Assembly: GCA_009809945.1 (NCBI GenBank)
Contig: WTPW01000494.1
Span: forward strand, 186,027 to 250,026
Length of the DNA: 64,000 bases
Direction: 5' to 3'
Source of the DNA: Gigaspora margarita
Taxonomy: Eukaryota > Glomeromycota > Glomeromycetes > Diversisporales > Gigasporaceae
Shown: one piece after another, positions 1 to 10,689 of the stretch
How positions within the stretch are numbered: position 1 is the stretch's first letter
Layout: the number at the start of each line of letters is the position of its first letter
Position numbers and translations under genes: made by a program
The notes under the pieces: generated by a model
What the model saw: only the letters and a program-made list of their open reading frames with translations
Told to the model about the DNA's origin: nothing
Database searches by the model: none

Positions 1-1
1 A

Positions 2-667
2 CAAAGTAAAAATTGTGAAGCTTTAATTACACAATTACNTATTTATAAGGAACAACAAAAAATTATAAATGGAAATCNGAATCCTTATNTTGCCTCTTAT
101 ACAATTGGTAGTGATACACCATTGATGTGGTGGAATACTTGTGAAGTTAAGCCTAATGATTTACAACAGCTAGCAATTAAACTTTTTTCTNTTACACCAA
201 GTTCTGCTATTTGTGAANGAATTTTTTCATCTTTAGGATGGTTTTATGGAAACCATAGAACAAGACTAAATATAGACNGATTAGAAGGATTAGCAAAAGT
301 TTATCGTTTCAATTTATCAAATCCTGTAGAACAACTTCGTTATACTCAACCTACAGAAATAACACCTGAAATAATGAAAAATATTGCAGAAACAGTTTTT
401 AAAGAGTTTGAAGAAGAAACAATAATGGAAGATAATGACACTGAATTATTTAATCCTGCTGAAGATCTTTATCCTAATGAACCAGACTTAAATTTAAATA
501 TTTCAACTTATATTGATCTTTGTTCTTTAGTTTTTACATCTTCTGAAAATTATGAAAATGAAGAGCTTAACGAAGTTGAGTCTGACCACTATGATTTACA
601 AGAAAGTGATGATNATTACAATGTGGATAAAATTGTTGCCAGACAATTAGGTGATAATTCATATTAG
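2..667 (+). CDS. hAT-family transposase, C-terminal part (5' end off window)
   Basis: The open frame starts at base 2, upstream of the first methionine at 122, and runs to a TAG ending at 667, so the gene enters from the left edge. The segment from about 120 to 330 reads as the hAT dimerisation domain: MWWNT, then LAIKLFS, PSSAICE.IFSSLGW, and NHRTRLNID.LEGLAKVYRFN. This domain lets hAT transposases multimerise. The catalytic RNase H-like core should lie to the left, outside the window. After the domain comes a tail of roughly 110 residues rich in Asp and Glu, which is not a known domain. Seven single N bases (39, 78, 89, 191, 218, 278, 614) sit in the frame, with no stop visible. They suggest several near-identical copies collapsed during assembly. 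A hAT-derived host gene is possible, but transposon origin is far more likely. Confidence 0.85.
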   Translation, partial: QSKNCEALITQLXIYKEQQKIINGNXNPYXASYTIGSDTPLMWWNTCEVKPNDLQQLAIKLFSXTPSSAICEXIFSSLGWFYGNHRTRLNIDXLEGLAKVYRFNLSNPVEQLRYTQPTEITPEIMKNIAETVFKEFEEETIMEDNDTELFNPAEDLYPNEPDLNLNISTYIDLCSLVFTSSENYENEELNEVESDHYDLQESDDXYNVDKIVARQLGDNSY

Positions 668-1110
668 ATATAGGTAGTATTATAAAATATTTCATCTTTA
701 TTACAGTATATGAAGTTTAACAAAATATTTTTATATTTTAGGAATGCTTTAAGTAGTAAAATACAACTTACATTCTTAATTTATTATGAATAACCTGTTT
801 ATTCTAACTTTAAAAGTATGAGTTTTCATGGCTACATAAGTAACAGATCTTCCAAAACATAAAACAGTGATATTTTAGATTTTTTTTTTTTTTAGGTCTT
901 TTTTTTTTCTTAAGTTGGTTTTCTTTTTAAATTTTTACTTTTTGTTTTTTTTTAAGCACATCTATTAATGCTTTTTTTTCTTTTGCTCTTGCAAGATATA
1001 CTTGCTAAGACCTTTTCACCTTCCAATTCAAGTTTTTAGAACATGAGTTAGCATAATGTTTTTTGTTAATGCCTTTCTACTTCAATTCAAAATATCAGTA
1101 TTAAGTATGC
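668..1110. other. T-rich non-coding stretch
   Basis: No gene is seen. Long T runs lie at about 870-985. This is the 3' flank of the hAT transposase and might hold the element's terminal repeat, but I could not pair one because the left end is off the window. Confidence 0.5.
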
Positions 1111-1114
1111 TCAA

Positions 1115-1253
1115 GCTATAGTTGTTAGACGAAACCATGTGATGCTAATTGTCACACATCAAGGCTTAATAAAAACTAGATTAAATTTTTAGGTATTTGT
1201 ATTTTATGACAGGTAATATTTAACATCACATGGTTTTGTCTAACAACTATAGC
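1115..1253. mobile_element. MITE with 30-bp terminal inverted repeats and TCAA duplication
   Basis: The ends are inverted copies of about 30 bp beginning GCTATAGTTGTTAGAC, with one mismatch (C/T in GACGAAACC versus GACAAAACC). Direct TCAA repeats flank it at 1111-1114 and 1254-1257, consistent with a 4-bp target-site duplication. The interior, about 80 bp, has no coding capacity. High arm identity suggests a fairly young insertion. The superfamily is uncertain. Confidence 0.75.
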
Positions 1254-1459
1254 TCAAGCCAACTTAAATACTGCGCCCCATAAAATTTAAATTCTCTTCC
1301 CAGATTTGTTGACCCGGCCGGGTTATGAGAACCAAAAAATTTACTTTGCCTGGCCTTAAACATTTTAAAAATAATAAATATATATTTGTTAGTATGTTTG
1401 ATAATGATTTTTGTCTAACAATAAATTTTAAAAATTTGTATTTTATATACATACATAAT

Positions 1460-1599
1460 ATACCAGGAACGGAGTGAAACGAAGTGTATGGCTTAGTCAA
1501 GAAAGAAATTATGTGCGTACCCAAAACTAATTCCCGATTGTACAGCGTGATCATAATTTCACTTGTTGCATATTCTTCATTCATCTTTGCAAGATATCA
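1460..1599 (+). repeat. Dispersed CCAGGAACG repeat, copy 1
   Basis: It starts ATACCAGGAACGGAGTGAAA and continues through GTGTATGG, CTTAGTCAAGAAAGAAAT, a GATTG...GATCATAAT block and TTGCATATTCTT. It is nearly co-linear with the copy at 1960. Shorter or more diverged relatives lie near 33675, 34312 and 46335 on this strand, and at 41555 and 41970 on the other. The function is unknown. Confidence 0.75.
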
Positions 1600-1959
1600 C
1601 AATGGAAGTTAATTTATTCTTCGCATCTTAAAAAATACTTTGAGAATAAAACTTCTAAATCTAAACCTGTCTCGATTGCAAATAAATACATAAATTTAGG
1701 CACAAATCTATTCAATTAATCTAAAAGAAAATGTATTAATAAATTTCTATTTAAAAATTCCATTTGTTTAACAAGTATTTAAAAAAAAATAACACCTGTA
1801 ACTATAATAAATATACCCATAATTAAAATTTGTTTGTTACGACTTTATACGATACTTTATTCTCTATCAACCATATTCCATACATCATACTCTAATAAAT
1901 TTCAAAATAATACGCATCTACGCTATGTTTTAAATATCAATAAGGTAAACTAGCTCGAA

Positions 1960-2095
1960 ATACCAGGAACGGAGTGAAACGTGTATGGCTTAGTCAAGAA
2001 AGAAATAATCCCAAAATCTAATTTCTGATTGGTCGATGCGATCATAATTATTACGTGTTGCATATTCTTTATGGCTTTAGAGGCTTAAGATATCA
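1960..2095 (+). repeat. Dispersed CCAGGAACG repeat, copy 2
   Basis: It has the same order of blocks as copy 1: ATACCAGGAACGGAGTGAAA, GTGTATGGCTTAGTCAAG, TGATTGGTCGATGCGATCAT, then TTGCATATTCTT. It is about 500 bp downstream of copy 1 and in the same orientation, so a local duplication or two insertions are both possible. Confidence 0.75.
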
Positions 2096-2654
2096 TTGTA
2101 ACACTAATGATAACACGATATCTAATTTGATAAAAAAAATATATTAGATTTTAGATTATTATTTGTATCGATTATTTCAAAATAACAGACCAAAATTTTT
2201 AGTAAATTTTTTTAGAGCTGATACATACAGTATCACAGAATGCATGTTGATTTAATTTTTGACAAAGTATACTGTATTTATTAAGATTCCCAAATTTCAC
2301 TACAACATAATTCTTTTTCATCATAGATTTTAGTTATTGAATATATTGTATATTTAGTTAGTTACTCTATTAGTCACACTTGTATCCCATTCCTGGTTTT
2401 AGCATGACAACGTCGCGCAGCTACCTAATTCTACATGAATGAAAAAACAAGTTTTTTACTAAATAAGGTAGCTACATGCAATGTTATATGTAGAAACAAA
2501 ATTGCGAATCTAGCCTGACAGGTTATACAAGTTAGGCAATCTCATACAAAATGTAAATATAGATTTCATTTAATACGTCTCTATTCCATTTTTAATTTAA
2601 TTACTTCTAAATAGTTTATTTTACTCAAACTACTACGATTAAAAATAATCTGAT
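2096..2654. other. Intergenic DNA with a GCGCAGCTAC box
   Basis: No gene is seen. At 2388-2430 the string CATTCCTGGTTTTAGCATGA, followed by CAACGTCGCGCAGCTACC, stands out as GC-rich in AT-rich DNA. It recurs almost exactly at 38910-38945, and in looser form near 28615, 31960 and 47595. Confidence 0.5.
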
Positions 2655-2834
2655 CAATACACTTATTACAACCATTATACCCGTTACAACCATTACACCC
2701 GTTACAACCATTACACCTATTACAACTATTAAATCTATTACAACCATTGCACCTATTACAACCGTTACACCTATTACAACAATTATATTTATTACAGCTA
2801 TTTTATGAATTATGGCTATTGCACCTATTACGGC
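2655..2834 (+). repeat. 18-bp minisatellite, about 10 units
   Basis: Ten successive 18-bp units follow the consensus CATTACACCTATTACAAC. Units drift in the middle (CCCGTT versus CCTATT) but keep exact spacing from 2655 to 2834. A degenerate fragment (CCTATTACGGCAG) follows near 2885. No frame through it is part of a recognised protein. Confidence 0.85.
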
Positions 2835-3160
2835 AAAAAATTACAACTTTCGAATAAAAGGTTGTAACTTTACAACCTTGCTGAACCTATTACGGCAGGC
2901 AACCTTAATTCAGTATATTATCTTTATGGCTTAATAAATAAAAAGTAATTGCATGCAAACTGAAAAGCTGATAGAAATCAATTTGAAAATCTCTTTTATA
3001 AATCAATAATATACATTCCTTTAAAATGTAGCATTTTATCTAAAATATATTTTTTATTTTATGAATAAATTGCAATTATAAAACATGTCTTTCGCTAGTT
3101 ACAATTTAAAAAAAATTTTGCAATTCCAATTATTGAACACACTCATTCAAATAGATACAA

Positions 3161-3245
3161 TTTTTGAAAGCAATTCATTCGCATGGGTATATATGAAAAT
3201 CACATAATTTTTATATATACCCATGCGAATAAGCTTTCAAAAAAA
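3161..3245. repeat. Near-perfect 85-bp palindrome
   Basis: The left arm, from TTTTTGAAAGC to CGCATGGGTATATATGAAAA, is mirrored by TTTTATATATACCCATGCGAA and GCTTTCAAAAA. Arms are about 37 bp around a loop of about 10 bp. A minimal foldback element or MITE is likely. It could extrude as a cruciform. Confidence 0.8.
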
Positions 3246-3814
3246 TACGGGTTGTTACATAAGATCCATATGATAAAGTTTGATATCTAGTATAATTGGC
3301 ATCAATTGAAGATGTATCACATGCGCTTAATGCTTTTCTACCAGTATATATGACATCCATATTATAAATAATGTCCGTATTCAAATGTCCTCATTATGAG
3401 GCCTAATTGGCTATCCCTGCATGTATCACAGGTTACGACTAATTGATTAATATTGACCATATAAATTAGGGTTGGATTGAAAAGATTAGAAACCAAAATT
3501 ATGAACTGAATTTTTTTTTATTAGAGCAAAAAATTAAAGTAGAGAAAATTTTTTCTTAATTTTGTTGATCAACCTGTTACACATTCCGAGATCATAACAA
3601 TTATTTGGTCCATTACCAATTTCCCATATTTTCCTCTTTGTACTAATAAAATTATCGATTGAATAAGATCTACATGATAGTAGTCATTTAATATAAAAAA
3701 TTTAAAAATTTTTTATAATTTTTTATCCAATCAGAATTGGCATATAACGCCTTCATATTGGCTAAAAAGCATTTATATATACCCCAAATTTGGGCATTTG
3801 ATGTGAAGTGACTT
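3246..3814. other. Intergenic, no gene seen
   Basis: AT-rich unique DNA. The string GGTTGTTACATAAGATCCAT at about 3249 is repeated in reverse orientation at about 49416-49436, which marks a dispersed repeat end. Nothing else is supported. Confidence 0.5.
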
Positions 3815-6800
3815 GGAGCACTATGAGCTATTATAAAAATTCTTTACTGGATACATGGCATATAGTTAAAGTTAAGTTAATTTGTTGGAAATAATGCAAT
3901 TTTATAATAAGGTATTGTAAAAAAATTCTGTTACAGTGCTTGTTATTCCAGTGATATAGCATGTGGTTAAGGTTGAGTTAGTTTACATTAGAATTATCAT
4001 GTTTTCTATCTTGAGTTAATGTAAAAATTCTATTACAGAATTTGCTATTCCAGTGACACAATATGTAATTAAAGTTGAGTTAGTTGGTATCAAAATTATT
4101 ATAATTTATATTTTAATTAACTATAAAAATTTTATTGCAGAACTTGCTTTTTGGTAATGCAATATAGTTGAGGTTGTTTTATTTAAATTAAATTGATTTC
4201 TATTAAGTACTTCTATTCTAGCAATACATAGTATGTAGTTAAGCTTAAATTAGGAATTATCAAGCATGTCACTCAATGGATCAGAAGTAAATGATTAATT
4301 ACTCTTGTTGCTGTGCAACTTTCACAAATGATTCAATAAATTGATTCTATTGTTGTTTCAACAAAAAATTTAAATTAGTATAATTATTAAAAGGAGAAAC
4401 TGATACAATCAAAGTTGAAGCTTTGGCAGTTAGTTGAATAAACTTTTTTATTAGAATTTTTTAGTTGTTTTGGGTAGTAAAATCATAAACAAAAGAAAAG
4501 GTGTATACTCAAGTATTTAATTCTATTAATATCATTATTGACTCTAATGCTTGAGCATTATCATAATCATTATTAAATCAATTGATTGAGTTACTTGAGA
4601 ACACCTTAGTCCATATTGTAAGTTACTGTAAAAAATTCTATTACAGAAACTGCTATTCTGGCAATATACAGTATATGGTTAAGGTTGAATTAGTACATAT
4701 CATAATTACTAAAAAAAATACAGAAAAATTGTATTTTAATAATATAATATGGTTAAAGTTTTGTTGATTTTATTCAAATTATCATGATTCCTATTAAGAG
4801 TTACTGTAAAAATTCTGTTTCAAAACTTGCTATCCTTATGATAATAGCATGTAAATAAGGTTGAGTTAATTTATATTATAAAGTACTATAAAAAAATTCA
4901 GTTACAGAACTTGCTATTCTAGTGATATAGTATATAATTAAGGTTGAATTAGTTTGCATTGTAAAATTATGTAAAAATTCTGTTGCAGAACTTACTTGCT
5001 ATATATCACATTAACACACTATATGTAGAGTAGTTAAGGTTAAGGTAGTTTGTATTAAGAGTTATGTAAACCATTTTATTATAGAACTTACTATATTAGT
5101 GATGTATAATAGTAGTAAAAGTTAGTTAATTTGCATTGGAATTATTATAATTTTTAATATAATTTTTATTATAATTTCTATAAAAAATTCTGTTATAAAA
5201 ATTACTGACTATTCAAGTAACACAGTACTGTATATAGTTAAAATTGAGTTATCTTGCATTAAAACTATTATGTAAGTATAAAAATTTTGTACAGAACTCA
5301 TTATTCTGGTAATACAATATGCAATTAAAGTTGAGCAAAGTTTGGTGATTCTATCAGCTCACTATTCTGATAATGCACAGTATGTAGATAAAATTGAGAT
5401 AGTTTGCATTGTAAGTTACTATAAAAATTCTATTACAGATATTACTTACTACATATTTGTCAATATAAAGTATATTATTAAAGTTAAATTTACTTGCATT
5501 ATAAGTTACAGTACTATAATAATTCTGTCACAGAACTTACTATTCTGATAATAACAGTATGTGAATAAGGTTGAGGTCGTTTGCATTGTAAGTTACTATA
5601 AAAACTTTGTTATATGCTATTTCAGTAAAATACAGTATAGGATTTGTTTATTATGAATTCTATTATGGGTAATGTAAAAAATTCTGTTATAGAACTTGCT
5701 ATTTTAGTAACACAATATAGATAGGGTTGATTTAGTTCACATTGGAATTAGTAATTTCTATCATGAGTTACTATAAAAAATTCTATTATAAACCTTACTT
5801 GCTATTCTGGTGATACAGTATGCAAATAGGTTGCTACTTTAAAAAAATTCAGTTACAAAACTTAATCACTATCTATTGACACAAAGAATGTAATTAAGCT
5901 TGGATTAGTTTTTATTAGAATTATTATATTTCTCTATTATAAGTAACTAAAAAAATTTTGTTACAGAACATAGATATGGCTAAGGTTATATTAGAATTAT
6001 CTCAATTTCTATTAAGCATCATCTGACAATAGTAAAAGCCAATTGTGCAGCATAGTGATGACCAGTATGAACATCAGCATTTTATTTGCTTCATTCACTA
6101 CTTTTCTATTATTTTCATATTTGATCATTACTATATTACTGAACTTAGTTGCTATTACAATAACACAAAAAATGTTGTTAGTTTATATTGAAATTATTAT
6201 TTTATTGTGAGTTACTGCAAAAAGTTCTGATATATAACTTGTTTACTGTAACAGTATGTGAAGACTGTGTTAGTTTGAATTTGAATGACCATGATTTATG
6301 ATATGAATTACTGTAAAAAATCTGGTACAGCCTTATTTGCCATTTTAGTGAAATGCAATATGTGGTCAATATTGAGGTATAGTTTGTATAAAATTATTGT
6401 AATTTTATTGTGAATCATCATAAAAATCCTGTTACAGAACTTACTGTCATTCCAGTAACACACCATATGTGACTTAATTTCTATTATGAGTTATAGTAAA
6501 AAATTCTGTTATAAAACTTATTTAGTATTGGGATTATCATATTTTTATATTGCAAGTTGACTGTAAAAAATTCTGCTACAGAATTTACTTACTATTCTGG
6601 TGATATGCAGCATGTGGTTAAGATTGAATTAGCATTGGTATCATCATAATTTCTATTATTATTCTAGTAAAATTAGATTGCATTAGGAATTATTATGTCT
6701 TTTATTGTGATTACTGTAAAAAATTGTTGTAGAACTTACTTTCTATTACTCACTATTATGATGATATGGATAAAGAAAGTTGGACAGTTCAAGGGATGGT

Positions 6801-8045
6801 TAAAGATTTTAGAATAAAAAAGAAGATCCATACTGGCTGAAGTATCCTGAAAGAGTTAAATGTGGTAATCTAAAAGCACCAGTAGAAAGTCAAAGACAAA
6901 GTTAAAGCAACTTTAGAAGGTGTGGGTATAATATCCCACAGTAAGTAGTAAGGCAGAATTAGTTTGCATTAAAATTATCGTGATTTCTAACATAAATTAC
7001 TATAAAATTATCATGATTTCTAACATAGATTACTATAAAATTATCATGATTTCTAACATAAATTACTATAAAAAATTTTCTTATAGAACTTGTTACTTTA
7101 CAATAAACAAAATTTGGTTTAGTTTGCATTAGAATTATTATAATTTCTATTATGATTTACTGTAAAAAATTATTTACAAAACTTACTTGCTATCTAGTGA
7201 CACAGTATAGAGGTTTAGTTAGTTACATAGAATGTTCTGTTATAGAACTACTTACTATTCTGGTAATATAATATGTGATTGAGTTAATTTGTATTAGAAT
7301 TATTATGTTTTTTAATTACTATTCCAGTGATACACAGTAAGTAGTTGAAGTTGAAATGATTTGTATTAGAATTATCAAGATATCTAGCATGTAATATTGT
7401 AAAAAATTCTGTTATAGAACTTGTTATTATAGTAACACATGAATTAGTTTGTAGTAAAATTAACATAATTTCTATCATTACAGAACTTACTCACTATTTT
7501 GGTAACACTGTATGTAGTTAAGGTTGTATTAGTTTGCATTGGAATCATTATAATTTACTTCATAAGCTGCTGTAAAAAAATACTGTTATAGAACTTACTC
7601 ACTATTTTAGTGACATAAAGTATGTGGTTAAGTAATTTCTATTATGAGTTAATGTAAAAAATTCTGCTACAGACTTCTGGTAACACATAATATGAGGTTG
7701 AATTGGCTTTATATTGGAATTATTATGATTTTTCTATAAAAAATTGTTACAGAACTTACTCACTATTCTGATCATGATTTCTATCATGATGTACAGTACA
7801 GCAAAAACTCTGTTATATAACTTGCTATTTTGGCAGCACACAGTATCAGCTAAGGTTGTATCAGTTCTGTTAGAATTATTGTGATTTAAGTACTATAAAA
7901 AATTCTGACAGAACTTACTTACTATCTTCATAACACAGCTATAGATGAGTTAATTTGTAATGAAATACCACAATTTCTATTGCAATGTCAAAAATTCTGG
8001 TAAACATAATGTTATCAAATTAAGATAATTTACGTTGACATAGTA
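3815..8045 (+). repeat. Diverged satellite of roughly 100-bp units
   Basis: More than 30 recognisable monomers follow one another. A typical unit reads TTACTGTAAAAAATTCTGTT, ACAGAACTTGCTATTCTGGT, GACACAGTATGTGGTTAAGG, TTGAGTTAGTTTGCATTAGA, then ATTATCATGATTTCTATTAT. Monomers vary from about 70 to 110 bp and differ widely, so the array is old. The best-kept part is TTCTGTTACAGAA, a 13-bp near-palindrome. Interruptions without the motif lie at about 4260-4600, 6000-6130 and 6770-6950. No open frame runs through the units. Confidence 0.85.
6971..7069 (+). repeat. Local 33-bp triplication inside the satellite
   Basis: Three nearly identical copies of AAAATTATCATGATTTCTAA plus CATAAATTACTAT start at 6971, 7004 and 7037. 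They are far more alike than the surrounding monomers, so this is recent slippage on an old array. Confidence 0.8.
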
Positions 8046-8065
8046 TACAGTAATAGTGATAGTTC

Positions 8066-8508
8066 AAATCTGTGTTGAAGAAGATCAATGCTAGAAAGAA
8101 AGATTATGCATAGTTAAATGCAAAAATAATGTGGCAGTGCTAAATTTGTGGGCTGGCAAGTAACAAAATTATCAGGATGATTATCAAAAAAAAGAAATGA
8201 TCCAGAGTAACGAATTGAAAGAAAAATGACATATAAAGAAATGATCATTGGGTTGATGAGTCAATGGTAAAATTGTAGTTTAAAAAATAAAAAATAAATC
8301 TGTGTTGAAGATGATCAATGCTAGAAAAAAAGATTAGGCGTAGTTAAATATAAAAAGAATGCAGTAGTGCTAAATTTGCAGGTTGGTGAATGACAAAATT
8401 ATCAGGATGATTATCGAATAAAGAAATAATGCACAGTAACAAATTGAAAAAAAATGACGCATAAAGAAATGATCAATGGGTTGATGAGTCAACAGTGAAA
8501 TTGTAGTA
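8066..8508 (+). repeat. Tandem duplication of a 215-bp segment
   Basis: Copies at 8066-8280 and 8296-8508 both start AAATCTGTGTTGAAG and end TGAGTCAA...AAATTGTAGT. Identity is high apart from scattered substitutions, and about 15 bp of AT-rich DNA separates them. It borders the end of the satellite. No protein is encoded. Confidence 0.85.
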
Positions 8509-9140
8509 TAGATATTAAGATTTTTTCTTAATTAAGGTTTTTTATTTCAAATATATATAATATAAAATATTTATTTATATTATATATTTTATTATTTATT
8601 TATTTATTAATATATTTCTTATTATATATTTATTTATTAAAATTTTATTATTTATATTATTTATTAAATAATAAATCAATATATTATAACTTATATATAA
8701 ATTGAAAATTACTTAATTTACACAAGTGTATATACACACATACTAATTTATTGATTTATGAATTTGCTTAATATATAAATTATAAACAAAAAATTAGTAT
8801 AGCTTAAGGTTAGGGTGAAGGTAGCTTTAGAGTTAGAGGTTATAGTTTATACTAAAATTTTGCAAGAAATGTTTTTTGTTAGACCTCAAAAGCTATTATA
8901 TAATCAGGATTTTAAGATATCAATATATGTGTGTACTTATACATGGTGTACAAATAGTAATTGTCATATAAATTATATATTATAAATTTTTAAAAGTAAA
9001 ATACAGTTTTGAGAAGTTTTGGATTATAGTTTCAAAGTTTTAGCTTTCGGAGGGTTTCAGATTTTTTTAAAAATCTGAAACTAGTTTCAGATTATACCAA
9101 AACCAAACTAGTTTCAAATAGGTTCCGTTTTGTTGCCCAA
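8509..9140. other. Low-complexity AT-rich DNA
   Basis: TATT/TTTA repeats fill 8540-8720. Beyond them is AT-rich unique sequence with a TCTGAAACTAGTTTCAGA self-complementary stretch near 9075. No gene is seen. Confidence 0.5.
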
Positions 9141-9144
9141 CTCT

Positions 9145-9650
9145 AGGATATATAGATTACTTATCATATGATTTTGGTAGTACAAATAATTTTATATAGA
9201 AATTAGAAATATGCTACTAATAAAACTTTTATAATAATATTAATTTTTGTTAAAATTTTTGTAATTTGTAGATTAAAACATGCTCTTTCTAATGATATAA
9301 ATTTTAATAATAAAATATTTTTAAAAAAATATACTTGTATATATAGTAAAGTTCTTTGTAGTCAATCAAAATTCTCTGTAGTTTCACAAAATAGTTAATT
9401 TTGATTGGTTACATTATATGATCATCATATAATTTTTTGTAAACAAATAGTAATACCCAATCTTCAAGTACATGTTTCTCAATAAATATATAACCAATAT
9501 TACTGATTTTACCACTATTAGAATTAGGAAAGTCTATTCTACAACCTTTATTATAAATTTAAAATAATTCGCTTAATAAAAATTTTCTTAATTTTAAAAA
9601 GAAAAAAAATTGTACCACCAAAATCATATGATAAATAATCTACATATCCT
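9145..9650. mobile_element. MITE with about 40-bp terminal inverted repeats, copy 1
   Basis: The left end AGGATATATAGATTACTTAT then CATATGATTTTGGTAGTACAA is matched by the reverse complement of the right end with few changes. The interior is non-coding and includes a TATATGATCATCATATAA palindrome. An inverted, diverged relative lies at 24485-24815. The target duplication is not resolved. Confidence 0.75.
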
Positions 9651-9658
9651 CTACTCTT

Positions 9659-9787
9659 AAAATTAGCCTAGCAGATTGTGAGATATAGGCATTTTGTCTT
9701 TACAACTATTTGTTTACTTCTTTGTTTATATTATATAGTCATGAGGACAAATACACCTATATCTCACAATCCACTGGGCTAATTTTA
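9659..9787. mobile_element. Small MITE flanked by TTAA
   Basis: The arms AATTAGCCTAGCAGATTGTG and CACAATCCACTGGGCTAATT pair with three mismatches over about 31 bp, enclosing about 65 bp. TTAA occurs at both edges, as in piggyBac-type insertions, but the palindromic ends make the exact border ambiguous. It abuts the preceding MITE. Confidence 0.7.
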
Positions 9788-9970
9788 ATGTTTCAACTAC
9801 CATTATGCTCGTATTTTTCTCCTCTACAATGTTTGTTATGTGCACAAGGGAGTTTTATTTAGTACAAAATCAATTAATCCTTAGAGAGACAGCAGATTCT
9901 GAAAAGATGAATTTTAATAGTAAAAATCATATGATTTTTCACTGGTTTGCAAGTTGATTATAAATTAATT

Positions 9971-10086
9971 ATTACTCCTTGCAAAATTTTGTGATCCAAA
10001 TTATTTTTATATCATGTAATAAATCAGATTACTCCTTGCAAAATTCTGTGACCAACAATTATTTTTATATCTTGTAATAAATCAGA
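9971..10086 (+). repeat. 57-bp tandem duplication
   Basis: Two copies start ATTACTCCTTGCAAAATT at 9971 and 10028, each ending TGTAATAAATCAGA. They differ at a few positions. Non-coding. Confidence 0.75.
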
Positions 10087-10279
10087 AATTATTTTTGAAT
10101 TACTGATCTCTAGGGTATAGTAAATTTTTAGTACATTAAATTTACACATGTCTCTTAAAAATTCAAGGTACCATACTACCATTATTATAAATTAGATATT
10201 GATAATCAAAAATGATTCTGATCTATAGCATGATGTGAAAAATGATCAGGATCATATAATTTTGCAAAGAGAAATAAGA

Positions 10280-10655
10280 TCAAGTTAATTGTTAAATTTT
10301 TGTGACTTCTATCATAAGTTCTATACAAATTCTGTTATATAATTTACTTGCCAATGCAGTATACATAGTGGCTAAAGTTATTTTTTTTTATTATGATACT
10401 GAAAAATGTTTTATAGGACATACTTGTTGTTCTGTTCATGGTATATTATTAAAATTGAGTTATTTTGCATTGGAGTTTCATGATTTTTACTATATAATTT
10501 TGACAGTGCAGTACTTATAGTAGTTGCATTAGTATTGAAATTATTGTGATTTTTACTTTAAACTACATTTTATAAAATTTATTTACTATTATGATAACAA
10601 CAGTAGATGATTATTTTGGTAACAATAGTAGGTGATTAAAGTTGAGTTAGCAGTC
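10280..10655 (+). repeat. Satellite fragment, about 3-4 monomers
   Basis: It carries the same blocks as the 3.8-8.0 kb array: TTGTGACTTCTATCATAAGT, AAATTCTGTTATATAATTTA, GCAGTATACATAGTGGCTAA, and GTTGAGTTA. It is separated from the main array by MITE insertions and unique DNA, so it is either a broken end of the array or an independent patch. Confidence 0.65.
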
Positions 10656-10689
10656 ATATAATATGCACATGGAATTTTTTACATATAAA

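Noticed and set aside
2655-2834. CRISPR-like array
   Set aside because: Units are contiguous 18-mers without spacers, and the genome is evidently eukaryotic.
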